Of a stretch of 64,000 nucleotides of DNA, positions 57,938 to 64,000 are shown in pieces. Numbering within the stretch: the stretch's first letter is position 1; the number at the start of each line of letters is the position of its first letter. Location: the NCBI RefSeq assembly GCF_038632915.1, contig NZ_CP152050.1:2077001-2141000 (forward strand), written 5' to 3'. The notes beneath the pieces are model-generated. The model made no database searches, was not told where the DNA came from, and saw only the letters and a list, made by a program, of their open reading frames with translations. This DNA comes from Paenisporosarcina sp. FSL H8-0542. GTDB taxonomy: Bacteria; Bacillota; Bacilli; Bacillales_A; Planococcaceae. Position numbers and translations under genes: made by a program.

Positions 57938-58089
57938 GAGGAAAAATATTTTTGACGGTTTCAATAAACATAGATTTGAATATATAGTTTTTATTACCAA
58001 CTTAAGAGTACGCTTCGCTAAAACTAATGGAAATCATTAGCTTTTCTTTGCCATTATGTGATGCACAATGGATCTCTGCGAAACTTATG

Positions 58090-58210
58090 ATGACGGACCC
58101 TCCCATGTCTCTTAGCGTCAGTGCGCTTACATTCCTTCGTTTGGTCTATTCATAAGGCAGAGGCCTGCTAAGCTGCCCCGGGGACTCATGGTCTTAGTTT
58201 AGTTATGTTG
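58090..58210 (-). ncRNA. Candidate bridge/seek guide RNA of the IS110 element
   Basis: In the 3' noncoding end, same strand as the transposase. Read on the + strand, CTAAGCTGCCCCG (58168-58180) matches the insertion target CTAACCTGCCCCG at 12 of 13 bases across the CT core, and TTAGTTTAGTT (58194-58204) resembles its right arm. The neighbouring loop contains CATTCCT (58130-58136), identical to the transposase-proximal end of the element, and CTCCC (58100-58104), identical to the other junction. On the minus strand the loops are closed by CTAAG/CTTAG, GACC/GGTC and GCG/CGC stems. Transcription is not shown. Confidence 0.65.
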
Positions 58211-58259
58211 CTGGCTTCTCCGTGTCATCCTTCTTGTCATAAATCGATCATCGAAATGT

Positions 58260-59537
58260 TTACGCTGCCTCTGAGAGGCAGTAAAGATCCTTCATCATAT
58301 ACTGCTCATTAAAATGGACTTTCTTTTTACATATGCCATGTAATACTTTCAGTAATTTACCGCACAAGACCACCATTGATTGCTTACCCCGTAAGGGATT
58401 TTGTTTGCGTGTTGTGTAGTATTCATGAAGCTGTTTAAACGCCGCGTTATGACGTATGAGTGGAACTATTACTTTGAAGAGGATATATCTGAGTTTCTTT
58501 CGCCCTCTTTTCGAGATATGTTTTTGTCCCTTATGTTGACCAGACGAGTTTTCACGTAGTGTTAATCCCGCTAGTTTGATAAGTTGGCGTGGATTTTCAT
58601 AAAGTGAAAAGCTCCCTACTTCAGAAAGTAAATCAACAATCGTCGCATCTCCTAAACCAGGAACGGAACTGAGTAACTCATATTCCATTGTTGTTTGTGC
58701 CATTTCGGCTAATTGATTATTTACAGAGGCAATTTCGGTTTCTAATAAGCGATACTGACGTAGGAGCGTGGCGATTTCATGTCGGGCCATCTTTTCTCCT
58801 TCTTTCAGGCCGATTGAGTTAGTCGAAGCTTCAATGAGAAGCTTTGCTTTCGGCAACTGTGGCGTTCTCATACCCTCTACCTCACGGTATAGAAAAACCA
58901 ACTCCTCAGCTGTTTTCCCTTCAATATCCTGTGGAAATGGAGTCATTTCCAATGCCGCCAACGCCATCTTTCCAAAAGACGGAAAGACTTGAGTAAACTC
59001 TGGAAAATAGCGATCAAGCCAACGGACGATTCGATTTTTAATACTCGCTAAATCTTCCGTTAACTTTGAACGGAGAGTAGATCCGATACGAAGTTCAGCT
59101 TCTACCTCTTTTAACAAACGTGGATAACTAAAACGGCCATCCTTCAATAAGCGTGCGATGACCAACGCATCTTTTTTGTCGTTCTTTGTTTGTAAATTAT
59201 CGTCCAGTTCCTTCGAACGTTTGACGTGCATTGGATTTACCATGACGAGTGGAATGCCATAGTTACCTAAGAAATAAGCCAAGTTCATCCAATAGTGGCC
59301 TGTAGGCTCAATTCCAACGATAACGTCTGTTTTCTTAGCTTCCTTCATGGTTTGACGAATCTTTTCATACAAACTTTCAAAGCCTTCTTTTGATTGATTT
59401 ACTGCAAAGGATTTTTCAATCACACGCCCTCGTTCATCGACAAAGCACGCATAATGAACACGCTTGGCAATATCCATACCGACAACGAGTGTATTTTCAG
59501 TCACTTGATTAATTTTTTCATTGCATTTAAACTGCAT
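58260..59537 (-). CDS. IS110-family DEDD transposase
   Basis: 425 residues. RuvC-like N-terminal domain: VVGMDIAKRVHYACF (Asp), VGIEPTGHYW (Glu), VKRSKELDDNLQTKNDKKDALVIA (Asp-Asp), which form the DEDD set. C-terminal Tnp domain: SSVPGLGDATIVDLLSEVG and LTLRENSSGQHKGQKHISKRG, where the Ser of NSSG is the expected nucleophile. Full length without stops. The last codons overlap a CTGCCTC-TGA-GAGGCAG hairpin (58264-58280). Its ribosome binding site lies inside a stem (59542-59603). Confidence 0.95.
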   Translation of the reverse strand: MQFKCNEKINQVTENTLVVGMDIAKRVHYACFVDERGRVIEKSFAVNQSKEGFESLYEKIRQTMKEAKKTDVIVGIEPTGHYWMNLAYFLGNYGIPLVMVNPMHVKRSKELDDNLQTKNDKKDALVIARLLKDGRFSYPRLLKEVEAELRIGSTLRSKLTEDLASIKNRIVRWLDRYFPEFTQVFPSFGKMALAALEMTPFPQDIEGKTAEELVFLYREVEGMRTPQLPKAKLLIEASTNSIGLKEGEKMARHEIATLLRQYRLLETEIASVNNQLAEMAQTTMEYELLSSVPGLGDATIVDLLSEVGSFSLYENPRQLIKLAGLTLRENSSGQHKGQKHISKRGRKKLRYILFKVIVPLIRHNAAFKQLHEYYTTRKQNPLRGKQSMVVLCGKLLKVLHGICKKKVHFNEQYMMKDLYCLSEAA

Positions 59538-59541
59538 AGAG

Positions 59542-59603
59542 AAGTCCTCCTAGTTAGCTGATGGGTCAATGGTCGTTGACACTCACATCATACTAGAGGG
59601 CTT
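59542..59603 (-). promoter_or_regulatory. Hairpin sequestering the transposase ribosome binding site
   Basis: AAGTCCTC-C-CTAGT style left arm pairs with ACTAGAGGGCTT over 12 bp with one bulged C. The AGGAGGAC site of the transposase (59551-59544) is inside the stem. The same fold, with paired base changes, exists in the orphan end at 44666-44738. Confidence 0.7.
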
Positions 59604-59643
59604 TTTTTCTTTCAAGATGGCACAAATCCTTCAAACAGGAATG

Positions 59644-59664
59644 CTGCCCCATTAGTTCAATAAG
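59644..59664 (+). repeat. Palindromic repeat, copy 20, right part
   Basis: CTGCCCCATTAGTTCAATAAG; see the left part at 57875-57889. Confidence 0.88.
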
Positions 59665-59724
59665 AAAAAAAGAGCTGACTTGTATGCAGTTGTTTACTGC
59701 GGAAAAAATGCTTATTCACATTCT

Positions 59725-60312
59725 TTAGCGGTCTATTATTTTGAAATAACGATATATTTTGTTTAATTTCTCGTCATGCTTTCCCTTCGGATTTTCCATA
59801 TTCCCAAATTCAAAAAACTTCACTCTTTTTATCCCAACATAATTAAATAAGGCCTTCTTCATTAATACTTTGTGCGCATTATTCAACCAGAACAAAGGAT
59901 AATGCGTTGGCCCCTTCATCGTTGAAATACAAACAACAGACTTCCCCTTCAAAAGTCCTTCTGGCAGAAGTCCGCCCTTGTCTTTGTAGGCAAATTCTGA
60001 AGCAAACATTTGGTCTATATACCCCAAAAGCATAGCTGGAGGCCGTCCCCACCAGATCGGATATATGAAAACTATTTTATCGGCCCAAATAATTTGTTCT
60101 CTATACTTTTCAAGTTGGGGATCGGAGTGCATATCCCTTCTGCGTATTTTCTCATTGAAAACTAGGATCGGATTAAACTCCTCCTCATATAAATCCAGCA
60201 CCTTTATCTCCGCTTTATTGGGGTTTTCACTGCTTCCTTGGATGACCTTTTGAAAAAATGCATAACTAAGGCTCTGATGATTTGGATGCGTATATATAAC
60301 AAGCGTTTTCAT
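59725..60312 (-). CDS. NAD(P)H oxidoreductase, flavodoxin fold (YwrO/KefF-like)
   Basis: 195-residue FMN quinone reductase type: VIYTHPNHQSLSYAFFQKV (phosphate loop), VFIYPIWWGRPPAMLLGYIDQMFA (flavin-binding WWGxPA motif) and CISTMKGPTHYP. Probably reduces quinones or electrophiles. It diverges from a MarR regulator with two operator-like sites between. Confidence 0.9.
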   Translation of the reverse strand: MKTLVIYTHPNHQSLSYAFFQKVIQGSSENPNKAEIKVLDLYEEEFNPILVFNEKIRRRDMHSDPQLEKYREQIIWADKIVFIYPIWWGRPPAMLLGYIDQMFASEFAYKDKGGLLPEGLLKGKSVVCISTMKGPTHYPLFWLNNAHKVLMKKALFNYVGIKRVKFFEFGNMENPKGKHDEKLNKIYRYFKIIDR

Positions 60313-60328
60313 TGTGCCACCTCTTTAC

Positions 60329-60342
60329 TTATCATTTGATAA
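60329..60342. promoter_or_regulatory. MarR operator candidate 1
   Basis: TTATC-ATTT-GATAA, perfect 5-base arms, just upstream of the oxidoreductase gene. Confidence 0.7.
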
Positions 60343-60368
60343 ACAAATCGTAACACACTCTTTTTTAG

Positions 60369-60382
60369 TTATCAAATGATAA
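60369..60382. promoter_or_regulatory. MarR operator candidate 2
   Basis: TTATC-AAAT-GATAA; its centre is 40 bases (about four helix turns) from candidate 1 and about 55 bases before the regulator start. Confidence 0.7.
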
Positions 60383-60431
60383 TTGTATTAAAACAACTAT
60401 TTTGTTATATTGTCAGTAAGAGGTGATCCTT

Positions 60432-60875
60432 TTGGACAAAAAAGCTTTATTTCATAAATTTGTGGCCTTTACTACTTCTGTACATCAAGTGACGCATGAA
60501 ATTACAAAAGATATTAAATCCGATTCTATTACCCCCGTTCAACATAGTATTCTTGAATATATAGCGGTAAGTCAGCCCGTGACCATTAGTCAAATTAGTG
60601 ATTGTCAGAATATGTCCATGCCTAACACGAGCCGTGAACTGAAAAAACTAAGCGAAAAAAATCTATGCGAAAAATTTGCCGTTGCTGAGGATCGACGAAA
60701 GCAATATATCCGTCTTTCCAAAGAAGGCGAAGTCATGATGAACGAAGCCTTTAAACATATAGAAGCCCGTTTCCTGCAACGGATAAAGGAGGCGTCCGAT
60801 GAAGATTTGGAAGAAATTAATCGGTCGCTGGATGTGCTTCACTCAAAAGTGTTTTATTCAAGTAAATCATTGTGA
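60432..60875 (+). CDS. MarR-family transcriptional regulator
   Basis: 147 residues from a TTG start behind AAGAGGTGA. Winged helix: ITPVQHSILEYIAVSQPVTISQISDCQNMSMPNTSRELKKL and the wing KFAVAEDRRKQYIRLSKEGE. Cys54 in the recognition region (SDCQNMS) could sense oxidants, but the classic N-terminal sensor Cys of OhrR is absent. It likely represses the divergent oxidoreductase and itself. Confidence 0.9.
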   Translation: MDKKALFHKFVAFTTSVHQVTHEITKDIKSDSITPVQHSILEYIAVSQPVTISQISDCQNMSMPNTSRELKKLSEKNLCEKFAVAEDRRKQYIRLSKEGEVMMNEAFKHIEARFLQRIKEASDEDLEEINRSLDVLHSKVFYSSKSL

Positions 60876-60912
60876 AGGTGAAAGGCCAATCGTGCTGCAC
60901 CTCCAAATAAAC

Positions 60913-60955
60913 GACGACAAGCTCTTTCCCTAAATGGGAGGAGCTCGTCTTTTAA
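60913..60955 (+). terminator. Terminator after the MarR gene
   Basis: GACGACAAGCTC/GAGCTCGTC arms with a CCTAAATGGG inner loop and TTTT tail. Confidence 0.7.
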
Positions 60956-60980
60956 CTTGCAAGAAAATCTCTATCCCGAT

Positions 60981-61030
60981 ACTTGAATAAGAGAAAGACT
61001 TTACTCCTTATTGAAGTAAGCGCCAGTTTA
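60981..61030 (+). repeat. Palindromic repeat, copy 21 (degenerate)
   Basis: ACTTGAATAAG, GACTTTACTCC, TTATTGAAG and TAAGCGCCAG; the outer arms are nearly lost. The rest of 60876-61384 shows no gene. Confidence 0.7.
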
Positions 61031-61227
61031 TGGAATGTTTTATGTGATTTTTCTTAAAGAAAAGCGCCCATTGATCGATCCCGTTTCCAAACTTATACGT
61101 CGATTGGCTTGTGCTACCCCTAGAACAGAAAAAGGCAAATCATAAGATTTAACCTTTTCCCTATTTGGAATTTCTATTTATCAAATAACTTAAACCTACT
61201 TAGTCCATTGCTATTAATACTTATAAA

Positions 61228-61271
61228 AAGCAAAAGACGGTTTAACCTTTTTAGAGGTTAAATCGTCTTTT
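61228..61271. terminator. Terminator
   Basis: AAAAGACGGTTTAACCT/AGGTTAAATCGTCTTTT arms, 8-base loop, T8. It lies downstream of the minus-strand iron locus. Confidence 0.88.
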
Positions 61272-61384
61272 TTTTATAAAATCGCCCCGAAGTTTTTTAA
61301 AAATAAGAAGTCATTCCAATTATCGAAACCACTTCTAGAGCAGCGGCGGTTCCGCAAAGGGCAACGATTTCTTCTCGTATTTAT

Positions 61385-61921
61385 TTATTTTTGAGCCCCA
61401 TCATACTTAAATTCCCACTTTAAAGTCATTGGTTCATAGAACTTTTCAACATCTTCAGCGTGACGAGATAAATCAGGTTCGCTGATTTGAAAAGTTAATT
61501 CATAATTTCCAGGTTCAGGTAATAAAACATTAGACGCATAATGTGGGTCTCCTGCTACCATTTGATACAATTGCCCTTGATCTACATCTTCATTTGTATC
61601 AAGATTATGTATCTTATAGCCAATTGTTAGATATGGAATCCATTCACCTTCATGAAATCCAAAAGAATTGTCTTTTGCTGCATGAATGTCGGCTTCTAAG
61701 TGAACGTTTCCTTCTTTTCCTCCACGCTCAACAGGAGCTACTTCAACTGAATGGGGCAAATAAACAGCATTAATCTCCATTCCATTTTTAATTACCTGAC
61801 CAATCATTACATCTTCTCCAGCTTGACCTTCATGTTCAGAACCGTGTTCTTTCTGATTAGTGCAATCCGATAATACTAGAATTACTAATGATGCCAAAAA
61901 TAAGATTAAGTATCTTTTCAC
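61385..61921 (-). CDS. Iron-transport-associated Tp34/P19-type protein
   Basis: 178 residues. N-terminal signal followed by Cys at about residue 20 (VLSDCTNQK), then a domain of the Tp34/P19 family: EINAVYLPHSVEVAPVERGG, VHLEADIHAAKDNSFGFHEGEWIPYLTIGYKI and DPHYASNVLLPEPGNYELTFQI. Relatives bind Cu/Fe beside FTR1-type iron permeases; no FTR1 gene is in the window. The lipobox has Asp before Cys, which is unusual. Cotranscribed with the DoxX-like gene. Confidence 0.85.
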   Translation of the reverse strand: MKRYLILFLASLVILVLSDCTNQKEHGSEHEGQAGEDVMIGQVIKNGMEINAVYLPHSVEVAPVERGGKEGNVHLEADIHAAKDNSFGFHEGEWIPYLTIGYKIHNLDTNEDVDQGQLYQMVAGDPHYASNVLLPEPGNYELTFQISEPDLSRHAEDVEKFYEPMTLKWEFKYDGAQK

Positions 61922-61983
61922 AAGCTATCCCTCCCCATATCGATTTTATTTATCATTTCTAAACTTTGTTTGAACTGCTCATT

Positions 61984-62577
61984 TTAATTCCAGAGTTTTT
62001 TCAGCGGAACTCGGAATTTTGTATCTCTAAGTCTGTTAATAGTTAAGGAAAATAAATGATCTATTTTGAAGTATTGATCCAAGCTTAAACTATAAATCTG
62101 TCTTTCTCTTAGTAACAAGCAAAATGCGCTTGTATAAAGGGTAAGGCTCATTACATTGATATTACCTGAGAGAAGAAAATTTATATGCATAAAGAGACAA
62201 GTCAGAATCGATGGAAGTATCATAAATCCTGCGATGAGGAACAAACCAAGCATCATTTGAACGATGGGAATGGAATAATTTAAACCCATCACGTGCTTTA
62301 AAGCTACCTCTTCAATAAGAAATTTATAAAAATCTGGTACATTAGGTTTATCTAATGCTGTCACCAGATAATCACTAAGAAATACTCCGGGTTGAGCAAA
62401 CCACGAATGCCCTGTGGAACCTCCTTTTCCCAAAATCTTCGTAACTCCCGCTAAAAGCCAACCTAACCCAAATAGAATACGCATTAAAACGACTAAAGAT
62501 TGAAACACTTTTTTTCCAAGTTTGTTTTGATCTGTAGTATGGAATATATCTTTAGAAACTACTTCATTTTGCATCAT
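61984..62577 (-). CDS. DoxX/DoxD-like membrane protein
   Basis: 197 residues with about four helices: RILFGLGWLLAGVTKILGKGGSTGHSW (about 33-60), then FLSDYLVTALDKPNVPDFYKFLIEEV, and two further hydrophobic segments. It resembles DoxD-type subunits related to thiosulfate:quinone oxidoreductase. GGAGG lies upstream. Placed between a Fur-box region and the Tp34-type gene, so an iron-linked role is inferred. Confidence 0.75.
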   Translation of the reverse strand: MMQNEVVSKDIFHTTDQNKLGKKVFQSLVVLMRILFGLGWLLAGVTKILGKGGSTGHSWFAQPGVFLSDYLVTALDKPNVPDFYKFLIEEVALKHVMGLNYSIPIVQMMLGLFLIAGFMILPSILTCLFMHINFLLSGNINVMSLTLYTSAFCLLLRERQIYSLSLDQYFKIDHLFSLTINRLRDTKFRVPLKKLWN

Positions 62578-62619
62578 AAAGTCCTCCTGAATATTTTTAG
62601 AACGAAGTAGAATCAGTAC

Positions 62620-62634
62620 TGATAATCATAAGAA
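62620..62634 (-). promoter_or_regulatory. Weak Fur-box candidate
   Basis: TGATAAT-C-ATAAGAA keeps the left half of the 7-1-7 Fur motif; the right half differs at about four positions. 45 bases before the DoxX-like start. Confidence 0.4.
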
Positions 62635-62723
62635 AAGTTCATCGACAATCCAAAACTATTTTTTGTAAAACAACCGATTAACAAACCTATACCTACCAAT
62701 AGTTTCCCCAAGTTTCTAAAAAG

Positions 62724-62825
62724 TTAAATGTGTGATAACGAATAGCTAAATTTTTCAGAAATATCACCCGCGAGCCATGAAACACGTTTATTCGAGTTAC
62801 ACATGTAACACAGCTTCGATACCAT
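62724..62825 (-). CDS. Candidate 33-residue peptide behind a Fur box
   Basis: MVSKLCYMCNSNKRVSWLAG then DISEKFSYSLSHI. AGGAGG lies six bases before the ATG, a much better site than that of the overlapping longer frame. A CxxC pair is present. The Fur box 54 bases upstream suggests iron control. It may be a real small protein or the start of a decayed gene. Confidence 0.5.
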   Translation of the reverse strand: MVSKLCYMCNSNKRVSWLAGDISEKFSYSLSHI

Positions 62826-62878
62826 GTTTTCCTCCTATTTTTCAAAGTAAAAAGCACAAAAGATATCATAACACAATT

Positions 62879-62897
62879 GATAATGATTTTCATTGTC
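62879..62897 (-). promoter_or_regulatory. Fur box
   Basis: GATAATGATTTTCATTGTC matches 16 of 19 bases of the classical site GATAATGATAATCATTATC. On the minus strand it overlaps an ATGAAA-N18-TATGAT promoter-like pair. Confidence 0.8.
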
Positions 62898-63033
62898 AAT
62901 TACATCCATGCAGTATCATAGCTTCGCTTGTCGAGATCTACTTCCCAACCAGCCTCAAACATGCTTCTTCACGGATCATCGTCCCACGCACCCGTAGGTC
63001 CTATCCTTGGCTACTGATATCTTAAATCCAATA

Positions 63034-63115
63034 AAAATAAGGTCAACCAGTAAAAACTGGTTGACCTTATAATACGAAAGCATTCGTTAGTTTAAGTGCA
63101 ATCTATCACAATCTT
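63034..63115 (+). repeat. Repeat variant with AAGGTCAAC hairpin, copy 22
   Basis: Perfect 13-bp stem AAGGTCAACCAGT/ACTGGTTGACCTT with loop AAAA (63039-63068), then TATAATACGAAAGCATTCGTTAGTTTAAG and CAATCTATCACAATC. Same build as copy 15. Confidence 0.88.
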
Positions 63116-63206
63116 ATATTCTGACCATTTGATGACAAAAATCCTGCCTAAATGACGCTCTAGTCTTTAACTCAAGCACTCTTAATTTGCAGTTGATAGA
63201 CCTCAC

Positions 63207-64000
63207 TTAGTTATTAATGATCTCAATTATTTTTTGTTGAGCATCTTTAGCTTCAGGGATTGGCATTACAACAAACGCATGGTTCATTTTTGGATAAACA
63301 AATGTAATGTTCTCAATTCCTTGCTCAGTTAGTTTTTCATCAAGTTTTATAGCATCTGGATATAAACCTTCGTGTGTTCCAATAAAGTGAGTGATTTTCC
63401 CAAGTCCTTTAAAGTTACCGTAGATTGGACTAATTAATGGGTCATCTATGTTCTTATCAGCTGCCCAAATCTTTGTAATCACTTCCATTCCTCCAATAGC
63501 CAACATTGGGTCCTTTTTTTCATATTCAGGTATAAGAGGGTTATCAAGTCCCATATCAACACATGCAGATAGCAAAATGATATCTTTTGGTTGAGGTATA
63601 TTATTCGTCTTTAAAAGATGTGCCAAACCAAGTGATATATTTCCGCCTGCCGAATCCCCCATGATGGTCAATTGTTTAGGACTTTCAACGGTTCCAAGGA
63701 TTTCTTTATATAGGTTTAAGAGTTTTGGGTAGGTGTGCTGATAATTAAAATTAGGTACTTTAGGATAAATAGGAGCAATAATTTTTGCATTTAATGATTG
63801 AGCCATTTTATCCATGAACCTCCAGTGAAAAATTAAAGGTTGATTAGTCCAGGCCCCTCCATGTATATAAAGAATTACTTTTTGTTCCATAGATTTTTGG
63901 TCATTTAATGTGAAAACCTTTATGTCCTCAATTACTTGCTCCTTAATATCACTGGAAAATTTAGCATTCCCTATAACATATGGCTTAATATTTTCAGTTC
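63207..64000 (-). CDS. Alpha/beta hydrolase, carboxylesterase type (N-terminus outside the window)
   Basis: At least 264 residues; an internal ATG at 63890 is not the start because the frame stays open and coding-like to the window edge (IKPYVIGNAKFSSDIKEQVI). Motifs of the hormone-sensitive-lipase-like esterases: ILYIHGGAW oxyanion hole, nucleophile MGDSAGGNIS, acid in THEGLYPDAIKLDE, and His in PKMNHAFVVM. Substrate unknown. Confidence 0.88.
   Translation of the reverse strand, partial: TENIKPYVIGNAKFSSDIKEQVIEDIKVFTLNDQKSMEQKVILYIHGGAWTNQPLIFHWRFMDKMAQSLNAKIIAPIYPKVPNFNYQHTYPKLLNLYKEILGTVESPKQLTIMGDSAGGNISLGLAHLLKTNNIPQPKDIILLSACVDMGLDNPLIPEYEKKDPMLAIGGMEVITKIWAADKNIDDPLISPIYGNFKGLGKITHFIGTHEGLYPDAIKLDEKLTEQGIENITFVYPKMNHAFVVMPIPEAKDAQQKIIEIINN

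Larger units (their letters stand above)
57890..59645 (-). mobile_element. IS110-family insertion sequence, intact
   Basis: About 1756 bp between two CT dinucleotides that together restore the palindromic repeat AACTAAC-CT-GCCCC-ATTAGTTC. It contains one intact DEDD transposase, a 5' noncoding end of about 108 bases and a long 3' noncoding end of about 370 bases. No terminal inverted repeats or longer target duplication were found, as is normal for IS110 elements. The long 3' noncoding side recalls the IS1111-type arrangement. Confidence 0.88.

Noticed and set aside
57890-59645. Terminal inverted repeats of the IS element
   Set aside because: The two ends were compared in reverse complement and no meaningful match was seen, as expected for IS110.
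62693-62899. 68-residue minus-strand ORF
   Set aside because: It overlaps the Fur box and has no ribosome binding site; the 33-residue frame at 62724-62825 has the good site.
31222-63115. Repeats as integron attC sites with gene cassettes
   Set aside because: Fixed orientation and single-gene spacing resemble a cassette array, but the arms (AACTAAC/GTTAGTT) do not fit RYYYAAC/GTTRRRY, cassettes point both ways, and no integron integrase is in the window.
31222-63115. CRISPR array
   Set aside because: The repeats are separated by whole genes rather than short unique spacers, and no cas gene is present.

Overview
The window looks like a low-GC, endospore-forming member of the Bacillales. Spore or sporulation genes are spread through it (spoIIM, sirA, tgl, cwlJ). 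Gene order in the first 30 kb follows Bacillus subtilis blocks (fur-xerD-deoB, yqkD/E/F-nudF, lexA/yneA-yneB-ynzC-tkt-sirA-yneF, miaA-hfq-ynbB-glnR-glnA). RlmN reads most like the Listeria form, and several blocks have lost or gained genes relative to B. subtilis. A Planococcaceae/Caryophanaceae genus such as Sporosarcina, Paenisporosarcina or Psychrobacillus is my best inference, but it is not proven here.

Region 1 (1-31 kb) is conserved chromosome. In order it holds: deoxyribonucleoside salvage (pdp, deoB); xerD, fur, spoIIM, nudF; the yqkF/yqkE/yqkD neighbourhood with a thiolase and mvaB between them; the SOS locus (lexA facing yneA-yneB-ynzC, with three LexA boxes); tkt, sirA and yneF; a lone holin and rlmN; glnRA under two GlnR operators; ynbB; a UPF0126 protein and a rhodanese; a tightly coupled glpK-glpD-lipase-miaA-hfq run; an Mn(II) ABC transporter; and a SET-domain protein.

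Region 2 (31-64 kb) is accessory. It consists of single genes or gene pairs in mixed orientation: an ECF sigma/anti-sigma pair, VOC and SRPBCC proteins, lipoproteins, tgl, hydrolases, an MBL-fold enzyme, an AlkD-like repair protein, cwlJ, a very large secreted PHP plus metallophosphoesterase protein with an SLH partner, a YetF-like protein, an MFS pump, a MarR/oxidoreductase pair and a Fur-linked iron locus. Several genes are decayed (VanZ, ABM monooxygenase, a secreted protein with an in-frame TGA).

Almost every gene boundary in region 2 carries a copy of one imperfect palindromic repeat (about 25-135 bp, core CTAAC-CTGCCCC-GTTAG, often followed by AAAGCACCCGTTAGTTGAA). I count about 20 copies. 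All read in the same direction on the + strand whatever the gene orientation, and I saw none before 31.2 kb. An intact IS110-family element (57.89-59.65 kb) sits exactly in the centre of one copy, with a CT dinucleotide at both junctions. Its long noncoding 3' end can encode a guide (bridge/seek) RNA: one segment matches the repeat target at 12 of 13 bases, and a neighbouring loop contains sequences identical to the two element ends. An orphan end of a related element lies in another copy at 44.65-44.79 kb. This pairing of a strand-biased repeat with a guide-RNA transposon that targets it is the most interesting system in the window.
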